Source of the DNA: Pseudomonadota bacterium
GTDB taxonomy: Bacteria; Pseudomonadota; Alphaproteobacteria; SHVZ01
Assembly: GCA_016195085.1 (NCBI GenBank)
Contig: JACQAG010000031.1
Span: forward strand, 124,001-188,000
Length of the DNA: 64,000 nt
Direction: 5' to 3'
Shown in pieces: positions 26,181 through 35,317 of the stretch. The position numbers and the translations under genes are program-made. A model generated the notes under the pieces. The model did no database searches, had not been told where the DNA came from, and was given only the letters and a program-made list of their open reading frames with translations. Positions within the stretch are counted from its first letter, which is position 1. Each line of letters opens with the position of its first letter.

Positions 26181-28262
26181 ATGAAGAGCACACCGCACAT
26201 GCTGCAGCGACTACGGGTCGGTGTGGACTCAGGCGGTACCTTCACCGACATCTGCACGTTCGATGAGTCGGCTTGCAAAATTCACGTCTGGAAAGTTCCG
26301 AGTACGCCGCAAGACCCGTCGCTCGGGATCGCAACCGGTGTCGAGCAGGCGCTGAAGGAGCTGTCGGGGGCCGATGGCAAATGGCCGGACGTCGTATACT
26401 TCGGTCACGGCACGACCGTTGCCACGAACGCGCTCATTGCAGGCACCGGGGCCGAGACCGGGATGTTAACGACCGCTGGGTTCCGCGACATCCTGGAGCT
26501 GCGGCGACAGAAGCGCGATTCCCTCTACGACCTGCAGACCGAGAAACCGGAGATCCTTGCAAAACGAGACAAGCGGCTCGAGGTCCGTGAGCGCGTGCTT
26601 TTCGATGGGCGGATTCTGGTTGAGCTGCAGGAGGAAGATGTACGGGCGGCTGCGCGGAAGCTGCGTGCGGAAGGCGTCCAATCCGTCGCTGTTTGCTTCC
26701 TCTTCAGCTACATCGAGCCCCGGCATGAGCTGATGGTGAAGACGATCCTCGCTGAGGAGATGCCGGGGGCGTTTGTCAGTTCATCCCACGAGGTTGCCCC
26801 GGAATTTCGCGAATACGAGCGCTTTTCCACCACTGTGGTCAACGCCTATGTCGGCCCGATCATCAAAGACTATTTGGCACGATTGCAGCCGCGTTTGGCG
26901 AAGGCCGGCATCACTGTTCCACCCCATCTCATGCAGTCGAACGGCGGCACGATTTCCAGTGAAGCGGCCCAGAAATTTCCGGCGCGCACAGTGTTGTCCG
27001 GTCCAGCAGCTGGTGTTATGGGCGCTCTCGCAGTTGGGCGCCTGTCCGGCTTCGATAGCCTCATCACCTTCGATATGGGGGGCACCTCCACCGACGTGTC
27101 GCTTATCGATTCCGGCCGGATGACGACCTCGAGCAGTTCGATGATCCGCGGCTATCCGCTGAAGCTGCCGATGCTCGACATCCACACAGTCGGTGCCGGC
27201 GGAGGCTCGATCGCCCATGTCGACGCGGGCGGTTTGCTAAAGGTGGGGCCCCGCAGCGCCTCGGCCGATCCGGGACCGGTTTGTTACGGCCGCGGCAACC
27301 AAGAGCCTACCGTGACGGATGCGAATGTGGTCTTGCAGGTGCTCAACCCGAACCACCTACTAAACGGCCGACTGTCGATCAACCAGGCTTTGGCGAAACA
27401 GGCCATCATCCGCCTCGGCGAGCAGCTCGGCCTCGATCCGATGGCGACGGCGCAAGGCATCGTTAGCGTCGTCATCGCCAACATGACGAAGGCGATCAGA
27501 GTCATTTCCATCGAGCGAGGCTACGACCCGCGAGACTACGTGCTCTTCAGCTTCGGGGGTGCCGGTCCCTGCCATGCCGCGCGCCTGGCGAATGCGCTTG
27601 AGGTCCCGCGCATTGTGGTGCCGAAACATCCCGGCATTCTCTGTGCTCTTGGCCTGCTGCTGAGCGATATGCGCACCAGAGTATCCCTGACACGGCTGCA
27701 ACCGCTCTCCGAGGAATGCGCCGATAGCCTCTCAGAGCAGTTCACAAGCTTGGAACAACGCGTTGCGGCCTGGTTTGAGCGAGAGGCAATACCGTCCGAG
27801 CGCCGTTTGACGACCCGGTCAATCGACATGCGCTATGGTGGGCAGGGCTTTGAGCTCAACATCCCAGTTTCCGACGCCAGCTTCGATGCGGCCCAAATTG
27901 TGCGGCTCCAGGCAGACTTCGAATGCGCTCACCAGCAAGCCTACGGCTACATCGCCGAGGCCGAACCCATTCACATAACAACTTTGCGCGTCGAGGGTGT
28001 CGGCCTAGTGCCGAAGGCAGAGCTGCCGGCGCACTCGCCAGCCACCTCCGCTGTCGCTGATGCGCTCGCTGGCACGAGGCAGGTATGGCTGCCGGAGACA
28101 GGGGGATTTTCTGCTTTGCCCGTTTATGATCGGATTCGGCTTGGACCCGGACATCAGGTCATCGGGCCGGCAATCATCGAGCAGATGGACTCCACCACTT
28201 TGGTGCTGCCGGATCAGTCCGCGGCCGTGGATCCCTACCTCAACCTGGTCATCGAGCGGTAA
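26181..28262 (+). CDS. hydantoinase/oxoprolinase family subunit A
   Basis: A 693-residue HyuA-type protein. The ATP-binding start is VGVDSGGTFTDICTF (about 13-27), followed by FGHGTTVATNALIAGTGAETG, VVNAYVGPIIKDYL, LMQSNGGTISSE, the FDMGGTSTDVSLI loop and IHTVGAGGGSIAHVDAGG. HyuA/HyuB pairs open lactam, hydantoin or related rings, or carboxylate substrates, using ATP; 5-oxoprolinase and acetophenone carboxylase are relatives. It is coupled to hyuB (2-bp gap). Beside histidine genes, an imidazolone- or hydantoin-type ring is an attractive substrate, but that is inference. An alternative ATG lies six codons in. Confidence 0.88.
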   Translation: MKSTPHMLQRLRVGVDSGGTFTDICTFDESACKIHVWKVPSTPQDPSLGIATGVEQALKELSGADGKWPDVVYFGHGTTVATNALIAGTGAETGMLTTAGFRDILELRRQKRDSLYDLQTEKPEILAKRDKRLEVRERVLFDGRILVELQEEDVRAAARKLRAEGVQSVAVCFLFSYIEPRHELMVKTILAEEMPGAFVSSSHEVAPEFREYERFSTTVVNAYVGPIIKDYLARLQPRLAKAGITVPPHLMQSNGGTISSEAAQKFPARTVLSGPAAGVMGALAVGRLSGFDSLITFDMGGTSTDVSLIDSGRMTTSSSSMIRGYPLKLPMLDIHTVGAGGGSIAHVDAGGLLKVGPRSASADPGPVCYGRGNQEPTVTDANVVLQVLNPNHLLNGRLSINQALAKQAIIRLGEQLGLDPMATAQGIVSVVIANMTKAIRVISIERGYDPRDYVLFSFGGAGPCHAARLANALEVPRIVVPKHPGILCALGLLLSDMRTRVSLTRLQPLSEECADSLSEQFTSLEQRVAAWFEREAIPSERRLTTRSIDMRYGGQGFELNIPVSDASFDAAQIVRLQADFECAHQQAYGYIAEAEPIHITTLRVEGVGLVPKAELPAHSPATSAVADALAGTRQVWLPETGGFSALPVYDRIRLGPGHQVIGPAIIEQMDSTTLVLPDQSAAVDPYLNLVIER

Positions 28263-28264
28263 AG

Positions 28265-29941
28265 ATGGCTATTACCGCACAATCATTCGGTCTACGTGCT
28301 TCCGAGAGCAAAGCTTCGTTAGATCCCATCACGATCGAAGTGATCGGCAGCGCCTTGCTGAGCGTCGCCGAGGAGATGGGTAAGGCGATCATCCGCGCCG
28401 CCTACTCGACCAACATCAAGGAACGCCAAGACTGCTCCACCGCGCTATTCGACGAGCAGGGCCGCATCATCGCCCTGGCCGAGCACATACCCATTCACCT
28501 CGGCTCCCTGCTCGGTATCACCGAATATGTGATTAAGCGCCACGATCACTCGAGCTTCCGTCCGGGCGACGTCTTTGTGGGCAACGACGCTTATACCGGC
28601 GGTGGCACGCATCTGAACGACATCGTGCTACTGGAGCCCGTCTTCCACACCGGCGTGCTCACGGGCTGGGTTGCCAACCTTGCTCACCACTCAGACTTTG
28701 TCGACCGCGGCCACGCGCACATCTTTCAGGAAGGGCTGCGGATTCCACCCGTGCGGCTGTATCGCGAGGGCGTCCTGCAGGATGATGTGATGCAGCTCAT
28801 TCTGCTGAACTGCCAAGTTCCTTGGGAACGGGTGAACGATTTTCGCGCGCAAATGGCGGCTAGCCGGCTCGGTGTTCAGCGCTTCCAAGCGCTCTGCGAT
28901 AAGTATGGGCGCGAGATCGTCGTCGCCGCAGGCGCACGTATCCTCGACTATACGGAGCGTCGCGCCAGAGCCGGCATCGCCAAGATCCCGACGGGTGTCT
29001 ATGAGTTTCGCCATGCCTTCGATACCAATCTCATTGACGAAATCCTGGATCTGAAGGTCAGGGTCGAGGTCAAGGGCGGCGAGATCTTCGTAGATTTTCC
29101 CGATGCGCCGCCTCAGGTTCGCGCTCCCATAAACATGGTTGAGACGGCGCTGCTGGGGACAGTCTATTTCGCTGTTAAGGCTCTCATTGATCCCGAGATA
29201 CCTGCCAATGCGGGGCTTCATCGAGTCATTCATGTAACTGCGCCGGTCGGAAGCGTCCTCAACGCAACACCACCCGCTGCCGTATACAGCCGGACGGACA
29301 TCGCGCAGCGGCTCGTTGACATGATCTTCGCCGCCTTCTCGAAGAGCATTCCAGAGTGTGTTGCTGCTGCTTCGACCGGCGGGACGTTGCTCACGGTAAG
29401 CGGAATGCATCCCCTAACGGGCCGGTTCTATGTTTACAACGAGATGCATGGCGGCGGCATGGGAGCAAGGGCAACGAAGGATGGCCTCGACGGTGTGCAG
29501 GTCAACATCACCAACACAGCTAACCTGCCTATCGAAGCCTTGGAATCTGAATTCCCGGTCAGGGTCGAATGCTACGAGCTGCTTCAGGACTCCGGGGGGG
29601 CCGGCGAATACCGAGGCGGCATGACCATGCGCCGCCGGGTCAGAGTCTTGGATCACGTCGCGACGATTTCTGCGGGGGGCACGAGCAGCGTCATGCCTCC
29701 ATTTGGCCTGTCCGGTGGGTTGCCGGGTTGCCCTTCGCGGGTTGAGCTCTCCCAAGGAGCAGCTCCGCTGAACCGGCGTTCCGGCACTCTTCAGCCCGAC
29801 CAAACTGTCGGCATGGTCGCTGCCAGCGGCGGAGGGTTCGGCGATCCCAAAAAGCGAGATCGCAAGCTTGTCCTGCGGGATTTGAGGGAGGAGCGCATCT
29901 CACAGCGAGCCGCGGTCGAAATCTATGGCCTCAAATCCTAG
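28265..29941 (+). CDS. hydantoinase/oxoprolinase family subunit B
   Basis: A 558-residue HyuB-type protein. Signatures include DPITIEVIGSALLSVAEEMG, NIKERQDCSTALFD, LAEHIPIHLGS, DVFVGNDAYTGGGTHLNDIV, NLAHHSDFVDRG and the C-terminal PFGLSGGLPG. It is the partner of HyuA upstream, and together they should form an ATP-dependent ring-opening or carboxylating complex. An ABC importer of amino-acid type follows within 50 bp, which fits uptake and breakdown of one substrate. Confidence 0.88.
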   Translation: MAITAQSFGLRASESKASLDPITIEVIGSALLSVAEEMGKAIIRAAYSTNIKERQDCSTALFDEQGRIIALAEHIPIHLGSLLGITEYVIKRHDHSSFRPGDVFVGNDAYTGGGTHLNDIVLLEPVFHTGVLTGWVANLAHHSDFVDRGHAHIFQEGLRIPPVRLYREGVLQDDVMQLILLNCQVPWERVNDFRAQMAASRLGVQRFQALCDKYGREIVVAAGARILDYTERRARAGIAKIPTGVYEFRHAFDTNLIDEILDLKVRVEVKGGEIFVDFPDAPPQVRAPINMVETALLGTVYFAVKALIDPEIPANAGLHRVIHVTAPVGSVLNATPPAAVYSRTDIAQRLVDMIFAAFSKSIPECVAAASTGGTLLTVSGMHPLTGRFYVYNEMHGGGMGARATKDGLDGVQVNITNTANLPIEALESEFPVRVECYELLQDSGGAGEYRGGMTMRRRVRVLDHVATISAGGTSSVMPPFGLSGGLPGCPSRVELSQGAAPLNRRSGTLQPDQTVGMVAASGGGFGDPKKRDRKLVLRDLREERISQRAAVEIYGLKS

Positions 29942-29986
29942 CCGTCTGCCGGTTATTTGGATGCGGTCGCCGCAGGATTTGCGCCG

Positions 29987-30706
29987 ATGAGCCAACCCGA
30001 CTTCTTTGAGCTCGTTGGCTTCGGTCCGAATGGATGGGGCGCGGCGCTCCTGCTTGGAGCACTCATGACAGTCACAGTTGCCTTTTGCGGGCTATTGATC
30101 GGGTCCGCAATAGGAACGATGGGGGCTTGGGCAAAGATTTCGGGAGGGCCCATTCTCCGCGGCCTAGCAGACGCATACACGACCGTCCTTCGCGGTGTCC
30201 CAGACCTGCTCGTCATTTTCGTGGTCTATTTTGGAAGCAGCTCTGTGCTGACGACGCTTGGCCAGCTGTTTGGCGGCTCCGGATTCATCTCCTTCCCCGG
30301 CTTCCTCGCCGGCGCGATCGCAATCGGAGTCACGTCCGGAGCCCAGAGCACGGAGGTATTCCGGGGCGCCTATCACGCGGTCCACCGAGGCGAGATCGAT
30401 GCTGCGCGTGCGTGCGGCATGCCGACGTTCCTTCGATTTCGCCGGATCATCGCGCCGCTTACGTTGCGCCACGCTTTGCCTGCTCTGGGAAACGTATGGC
30501 TGGGCCTCCTGAAGGAGTCATCGCTCCTTTCAGCAACCGGCGTCACTGAACTCATGCGTCAGGCTCAGGTGGCTGCAGGGTCGACCCGGCTACCATTTCA
30601 TTTCTTTGTTTCTGCGGCTGCTCTCTACGCAATTTTAGCGACGGTGTCTGGCGTCGTCGCCCAGCGGTTCGAGATGCACTACTCGCGCGGCGTTCGGAGA
30701 GCTTAG
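29987..30706 (+). CDS. polar amino-acid ABC transporter permease
   Basis: A 239-residue permease of the HisQ/OccQ type, with about five membrane helices and the EAA loop (GEIDAARACGMPTFLRFRRI, near 135-155) that contacts the ATPase. I chose ATG 29987 with an AGGA about 10 bases upstream; a TTG at 29957 is an in-frame alternative. Its stop overlaps the GTG of the next permease by one base. Confidence 0.88.
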   Translation: MSQPDFFELVGFGPNGWGAALLLGALMTVTVAFCGLLIGSAIGTMGAWAKISGGPILRGLADAYTTVLRGVPDLLVIFVVYFGSSSVLTTLGQLFGGSGFISFPGFLAGAIAIGVTSGAQSTEVFRGAYHAVHRGEIDAARACGMPTFLRFRRIIAPLTLRHALPALGNVWLGLLKESSLLSATGVTELMRQAQVAAGSTRLPFHFFVSAAALYAILATVSGVVAQRFEMHYSRGVRRA

Positions 30707-31434
30707 TGGACCTTACGTTCATAGTTGATGCGCTGATTAAGATGGCGGCCGGGATTCCGTTGACGCTTCGGCTCGCCGCCAGCTCTGTCTTGCTAGGTGC
30801 TTTGCTCGGCTTAGCGCTTGCTCTGATGCGGCTAGCCGACATCGCATTACTTCGGGCATCCGCATGGATCTACATCCAGCTCATTCGAAGCGTTCCGCTG
30901 CTCGTCCTCATGTTTCTCGTGTACTACGGATTGGGACAATTTCAGCTCATTCGCAGCAGCGCGCTTTGGCCTTTCCTGCGAGAACCCTACTGGTGCGCAC
31001 TGACGGCTCTGACTATCAACACGTCCGCTTACGCAAGTGAGATCATCCGCGGCGGATTGCTTTCGGTTCCACGCGGCCAGATCGAGGCGGCGCGGGCTTG
31101 CGGCATGCCTCCGATCCTCATGTTTCGCCGGATCGTGCTGCCCATCGCAATACGGCAGGCCATCCCGGCCTACGGCAACGAGATCATCGCGATGGTCAAG
31201 GCGACGTCGCTAGCGTCTCTCGTAACCCTCATGGAAGTGACTGGCATCGCAACTTCGATTGCCTCCGAAACCTACCGTCCTGTCGAAGTCTTTGTCGCCG
31301 CAGGAATGATCTACCTGGGGATCAACTTTGCTCTCACGCGGGGAGTGGGCTTTCTCGAATACCGGCTCACAGCGCATCTGAGGCCACGGCCAGACAAGCC
31401 GTTGGCGGTGCTCGCAGCAGGTACGCCAACGTGA
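30706..31434 (+). CDS. polar amino-acid ABC transporter permease
   Basis: A 242-residue permease of the HisM/OccM type. The first helix TLRLAASSVLLGALLGLALA and the EAA loop GQIEAARACGMPPILMFRRI are clear. GTG start at 30706 overlaps the previous stop, and its own stop overlaps the ATPase GTG. The two permeases presumably pair as a heterodimer, as in the histidine, octopine and nopaline importers. Confidence 0.88.
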   Translation: MDLTFIVDALIKMAAGIPLTLRLAASSVLLGALLGLALALMRLADIALLRASAWIYIQLIRSVPLLVLMFLVYYGLGQFQLIRSSALWPFLREPYWCALTALTINTSAYASEIIRGGLLSVPRGQIEAARACGMPPILMFRRIVLPIAIRQAIPAYGNEIIAMVKATSLASLVTLMEVTGIATSIASETYRPVEVFVAAGMIYLGINFALTRGVGFLEYRLTAHLRPRPDKPLAVLAAGTPT

Positions 31435-32207
31435 GCTTATCAAACACGCGACCAACTGCCGTGTCTCTGCAGGACATACACAAGAGCTATGGCTCCATCG
31501 AGGTGCTCAAGGGAATCTCGCTCGAAGCCCATGAAGGAGAGGTGATCTCAGTCTTGGGCGTTTCGGGGTCAGGCAAGTCGACCATGCTTCGATGTATCAA
31601 CATGCTCGAGGTTCCGAACAGAGGTTCCGTAGCCATTGCAGGAGAGACGATTCGGTTAGAGCGGTTACGAAGTGGGGCCGTGCGTCCGGCGGATCAGAGC
31701 CAAGTCGATCGGATCCGTTCTCGGATCGGGATGGTGTTCCAGAGTTTTAATCTTTGGTCGCATCTGACGGTCTTAGAGAACGTCATCGAAGCGCCTATAC
31801 ATGTTCAGAAGAGACATCGCGCCGAATGCATCGAGGAAGCCGAAGCGCTTCTTGCCAAGGTCGGTATTGCCGATAAGCGGGATTTCTACCCGGCGCACCT
31901 TTCAGGCGGACAGCAGCAGCGCGCCGCGATCGCCAGAGCATTGGCGATGCACCCGATGCTGATGCTCTTTGATGAACCCACTTCAGCGCTCGATCCAGAA
32001 CTCGTCGGTGAAGTGCTGAGAGTGATGCGCGCTCTCGCGGAAGAGGGACGCACCATGCTGGTAGTGACCCATGAAATGAGCTTTGCGCGGGATGTCTCCA
32101 CGCGCGTTGTGTTTTTGCACGAAGGCGTAGTCGAGGAGGACGGAACGCCAGCCGAGGTCTTCGGCGGAAGCCGATCGGACCGCGTTCGGCAATTCATCGC
32201 AGGTTAG
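31431..32207 (+). CDS. polar amino-acid ABC transporter ATP-binding protein
   Basis: A 258-residue ATPase of the HisP/OccP type. Walker A is GVSGSGKST, the Q-loop sits in IGMVFQSFNLW, the signature is LSGGQQQR, and Walker B is LMLFDEPTSALD followed by the switch histidine in VVTHEMSF. The longer spacer ahead of the Q-loop (VRPADQSQVDRIRSRIG) is typical of the histidine/octopine subgroup. It starts at GTG 31431 within a GTGA overlap. It may also energise the second transporter (35318-38198), which lacks an ATPase gene. Confidence 0.9.
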   Translation: MSLSNTRPTAVSLQDIHKSYGSIEVLKGISLEAHEGEVISVLGVSGSGKSTMLRCINMLEVPNRGSVAIAGETIRLERLRSGAVRPADQSQVDRIRSRIGMVFQSFNLWSHLTVLENVIEAPIHVQKRHRAECIEEAEALLAKVGIADKRDFYPAHLSGGQQQRAAIARALAMHPMLMLFDEPTSALDPELVGEVLRVMRALAEEGRTMLVVTHEMSFARDVSTRVVFLHEGVVEEDGTPAEVFGGSRSDRVRQFIAG

Positions 32208-32268
32208 TCCGTAAGTTGCGGAAGCTTCGGGTGCTGGTTCTTGGATCAAGAAGTAAGGGGAACGTGAA

Positions 32269-33123
32269 ATGTTGAAACTCATCATTCGTGTGCTTGCTTC
32301 GGTATTCGCTGCTGTTTACCTGCTGGGCGGCGCTCAAGCCCAGGACAAGAAATGGACGGAAGTGCGGATTGCGACGGAAGGCGGGTTCCTGCCTTGGAAC
32401 TTTACGAAGCCAGATGGAACACTTGGCGGCTTCGAGATCGATCTTGCGAACGACTTGTGCGCCAGGATGAAAGTGAAATGCGTAATCACCGCACAGTCGT
32501 TCGACAGCATGATCCCCGCGCTCAATGCCGGAAAATACGACGCCCTCATTGACGACGTCGCGATCACGCCTAAGCGGGAAGAAGCGATCGCATTCTCCAT
32601 CCCGTACGCCGCTCTCTGCTACACACTTGGAACACTGAAGGGCAGCGACATCTCGAACAAGTTGCCGCCGGAAGACAAGATCTATTCACTCACCGACGAA
32701 GCCTCGTCTGGCAAGGCTCTCGACGCAATTAAGCCGGTGATCAAGGACAAGGCGATCGGTACCTTGTCTGCGGGTACGTCCGTGACATTCGTCGAAACGT
32801 ATTTCAGCGGCGTCTCGCTGATGCGCCAATACAAGACTCCCGAAGCACGTGACCTGGATCTCGTGGCGGGCCGTGTGGATTTGATCATCGGGTCGAAAGA
32901 TGCGCTTTTGGGCATAGCCAAGAAGGCGGGAAACGAGAACATCACTATTGCCGGGCCCTGCTTTCAGGGTGGGGTCGTTGGCAAGGGCGCCGGGGTTGGT
33001 TTGCGCAAAGCGGACGTGGAGTTGAAGGCGCTGTTCGACAAGGCGATCCGGGAAGCGCAGGCCGACGGCACGATTAAGCGACTGTCCGAGGCGACGTTCG
33101 GCATGGACGTTACGCCTCAGTGA
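32269..33123 (+). CDS. opine/histidine-type substrate-binding protein
   Basis: A 284-residue periplasmic binding protein with a signal peptide ending at GGAQAQ (residue 25). The segment ATEGGFLPWNFTKPDGTLGG then FEIDLANDLCARM is typical of HisJ, lysine/arginine/ornithine, octopine and nopaline binding proteins. It keeps DDVAITPKREEAIAFS from the ligand-closing region. The class binds cationic amino acids and amino-acid-derived opines, so a histidine or imidazole-opine ligand is plausible. Last gene of the hyuAB-transporter operon. Confidence 0.87.
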   Translation: MLKLIIRVLASVFAAVYLLGGAQAQDKKWTEVRIATEGGFLPWNFTKPDGTLGGFEIDLANDLCARMKVKCVITAQSFDSMIPALNAGKYDALIDDVAITPKREEAIAFSIPYAALCYTLGTLKGSDISNKLPPEDKIYSLTDEASSGKALDAIKPVIKDKAIGTLSAGTSVTFVETYFSGVSLMRQYKTPEARDLDLVAGRVDLIIGSKDALLGIAKKAGNENITIAGPCFQGGVVGKGAGVGLRKADVELKALFDKAIREAQADGTIKRLSEATFGMDVTPQ

Positions 33124-33177
33124 GGGCTCCGAGGCGTTTTCCTAAGCGGAGAACTGGTCCCAGGAGGGGCAGAAGAC

Positions 33178-34080
33178 TTGCTACTCAAGGCGAATAAGTT
33201 CGCGTATAGAAACCGTGAATTGGAACACTCGAACGGAAACGCGGAGCCGCGCATTACTAGCACCAAGTTGGAGGCGCTCCTTCAGGATCGGAGACTGACG
33301 CCCGGGCAGCGGCGCATTGCTCAGTGTCTGATCGAAAACAGCGAGGTCATCGGCTTTCTGTCAAGCGGAGAGCTTGCGCAGCGCGCCAATGTGAGCCAAC
33401 CCTCGGTAACGCGCTTTGCGTTGGCACTGGGCTTCGAGGGCTACCTCGATATGCGCCGCCAATTGCGATCGGGCAAATCGCCGAGGTCTCCGGACGCCAA
33501 ATCAAAGGCCAATCGATATCAGGCGGCCGCGCTCGCAGAATCGGCGAATGTTGCGGATCTTGCAACGAGCCTTCCCGATCTGCAAACGATCCGTGCCGTA
33601 GGGACCGCTTTGGCGCAGTCAAAACCGCTCGTCGTGTTGGGACTGAGGGCATCTTCAGGGCTGGCAACGCAGTTTTGCTATTACGCCGCCAAGATTCATC
33701 CCGATGTCCGCTTGATCTCGACTGGTGGGTCATTGGTCGAGGACACGCTGGAGCAGGCACAGGCTGCCGGCGGCAAATTCGTGCTGACATTCATGATGCC
33801 ACTCTATCCGCGCGAAACCATCACGGCGTTGCGCTTCGCGAAGCAGATCGGTCTGAAAGTTGCGCTCGTAAGCGACTCGACCTTTTCCGACCAGGATAAG
33901 ATTGCTGACTTGTTGCTTAGGGGGCGCATCAATTCGAGTCTGGTCTTCGATTCCTATGCCGCAATGTCGGTGCTGATCGCCGTATTGCTCGATGCGATGT
34001 GCGACGCAATGGCGGGCCGGGCGCAAGTGCGCCTTGATGCGGTCGACCTCTCGTCCAAACGTCGCAAGGTGTTTGTCTGA
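33178..34080 (+). CDS. MurR/RpiR family transcriptional regulator
   Basis: A 300-residue regulator. The N-terminal HTH (LTPGQRRIAQCLIENSEVIG then LSSGELAQRANVSQPSVTRF, about 40-80) is followed by a SIS domain (LVVLGLRASSGLATQFCYYA then VRLISTGG). SIS domains usually bind phosphosugars, but RpiR regulators next to amino-acid catabolic operons are also known. The start is TTG at 33178, 10 bp after AGGAGG. It closes the less GC-rich block and is the likely local regulator. Confidence 0.86.
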   Translation: MLLKANKFAYRNRELEHSNGNAEPRITSTKLEALLQDRRLTPGQRRIAQCLIENSEVIGFLSSGELAQRANVSQPSVTRFALALGFEGYLDMRRQLRSGKSPRSPDAKSKANRYQAAALAESANVADLATSLPDLQTIRAVGTALAQSKPLVVLGLRASSGLATQFCYYAAKIHPDVRLISTGGSLVEDTLEQAQAAGGKFVLTFMMPLYPRETITALRFAKQIGLKVALVSDSTFSDQDKIADLLLRGRINSSLVFDSYAAMSVLIAVLLDAMCDAMAGRAQVRLDAVDLSSKRRKVFV

Positions 34081-34170
34081 TCACCTTGCCGACCGGCGGG
34101 GCAGTCTGCTCGTAGCCTGACCCCGCCGTGGGCTGGCCGGCAGGTTCCCTCTACTCTGCCCGGGTATTCC

Positions 34171-34270
34171 AGGATCGCACGCGACGTCAACGCGCTTGCG
34201 CCGCGTCCGTTTGTCTATACATATCTGCCCGTCGGGAGGGTCGCTGGCAAGGGGCTGTTTGCGGCGGTCT
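34171..34270 (+). repeat. direct repeat B, hutC-side copy of the operator segment
   Basis: Copy of 24851-24950, 81 of 100 bases identical. After 34270 similarity resumes past an extra 20 bp or so: the GCGGCCTGCTTGG word of copy A is found again near 34286. The copies share orientation although hutU and hutC point in opposite directions, as expected if one divergent operator region was duplicated. Confidence 0.8.
34209..34226. promoter_or_regulatory. HutC-type operator upstream of hutC
   Basis: The site reads CGTTTGTCTATACATATC, nearly the same as the hutU copy and with the same GTCTATAC core. It is about 160 bp upstream of hutC, so HutC probably controls its own gene. Confidence 0.72.
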
Positions 34271-34383
34271 GCCATGGTTGCCGCGGCCTGCTTGGATCTG
34301 TAAAACCGCAGGCGCCTCGGTCGATCGAGACGGCGCCGGGAGCAGTCCGAAGAGCGGAGGACGACCAAGATGAGGAGACAGCG

Positions 34384-35106
34384 TTGAAATCCGAGGCCGC
34401 CATTCCGCGATATACCGAGATACAGCGAGCGCTCGAAGCGCAAATCATGTCGGGCGCTTGGCAGCCGGGGCACCGGGTGCCGGCGGAGCACGAGCTGTTG
34501 GAGCAGTACAGTTGCTCGCGCATGACGGTGAGCAAGGCGCTGTCGGCTCTTGCCGCCGCGGGCCTCATCATTCGCAAGCGCCGGTCGGGTTCATTCGTCG
34601 CCTCGCGCGTCTCTGAGGAGACCGTTCTCGAGATTCACGATACCAAAGCCGAGATCCTCGCCAGCGGCAAGCCCTACAGCTATGAGATCCTGTCCCGGCG
34701 ACTCCGCTCCGCGACCCGCAAGGACGTGCGGCGCTTCGGCGTCCCGACCAAGACTAGGGTCCTGGCGCTGCTGGTTCGCCATTTCTCCGGCGACCAGCCC
34801 TTCGTGATCGAAGATCGCATCTTCAACCTGACCGTCGTTCCCGACGCCGCGCAGGAGCAGTTCAAGCACACCCCGCCCAGCAGTTGGCTCTTGAAGCGCA
34901 TCCCGTGGACGAATACCGAGCATGCTATCTGGGCGACACCGGCATCCGGCAACATGGCGAGCCGGCTGGGCATCGCCAATGGGACCGCATGCCTGGTGGT
35001 CGAGCGCAAGACCTGGCAGCTCGGCGCGCCCGTGACCTTCGTCCGCCTGACCTATCCAGGAAAGCTGCACCGGCTCATCGGCCGCTTCCGCCCCGCATCC
35101 TCTTGA
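34384..35106 (+). CDS. hutC: histidine utilization repressor, GntR/HutC family
   Basis: A 240-residue regulator with a GntR winged helix (residues about 8-75: IPRYTEIQRALEAQIMSGAW, PAEHELLEQYSCSRMTVSKA) and a UTRA ligand domain. The UTRA part carries LLVRHFSGDQPFVIEDRIFN and the TEHAIWATPAS segment typical of HutC, whose ligand is urocanate. Start at TTG 34384 behind GAGGAGA; the ATG at 34371 runs into a stop after five codons. Four matching operators in the window define its likely local regulon: hutUH, itself, the transporter/cucumopine-synthase-like operon, and the dioxygenase/EamA pair. Confidence 0.92.
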   Translation: MKSEAAIPRYTEIQRALEAQIMSGAWQPGHRVPAEHELLEQYSCSRMTVSKALSALAAAGLIIRKRRSGSFVASRVSEETVLEIHDTKAEILASGKPYSYEILSRRLRSATRKDVRRFGVPTKTRVLALLVRHFSGDQPFVIEDRIFNLTVVPDAAQEQFKHTPPSSWLLKRIPWTNTEHAIWATPASGNMASRLGIANGTACLVVERKTWQLGAPVTFVRLTYPGKLHRLIGRFRPASS

Positions 35107-35254
35107 CATAGCAGCCTTGCGGCCGGAAACGCGCGTCGTCGCGCTTGGGCCCGAAGCGCTCCAGCCGGCCCGCCCCCGGCGGACCGGGCGGGGCGCCTGG
35201 GCCAATCTGCGGGCGGCGGCGCAAACCCCCTTGCTGCGGCCTCCGCGCTCTTGC

Positions 35255-35272
35255 ATTATGTCTATACTTAAT
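35255..35272. promoter_or_regulatory. HutC-type operator upstream of the second transporter operon
   Basis: The site reads ATTATGTCTATACTTAAT, one base away from the perfect palindrome at 40129. A second half-like word, CATGTCTATG, follows at 35280. The site is 46 bp before the ATG of the binding-protein gene. The remainder of 35107-35317 shows no gene. Confidence 0.75.
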
Positions 35273-35317
35273 CTTCCACATGTCTATGCGATTGGCACTG
35301 GAGAGAGGAGGCGGCGG

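Larger units (their letters stand above)
34081..34383. other. intergenic region, RpiR gene to hutC
   Basis: These 303 bp hold direct repeat B (34171-34270) and a HutC operator. The hutC reading frame is open through the whole gap back to the RpiR stop, but contains no usable start codon before TTG 34384, so I do not call a gene here. Confidence 0.6.

Noticed and set aside
34081-34383. Possible N-terminal extension of HutC, since the frame is open back to the RpiR stop
   Set aside because: No ATG, GTG or TTG occurs in that frame before 34384, and the TTG there has a good ribosome binding site and gives a normal-length HutC.
34384-35106. Regulator of phosphonate or sugar uptake of the wider GntR/HutC group
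   Set aside because: The UTRA sequence, the nearby hutUH and hutG genes and the operator set all favour HutC.
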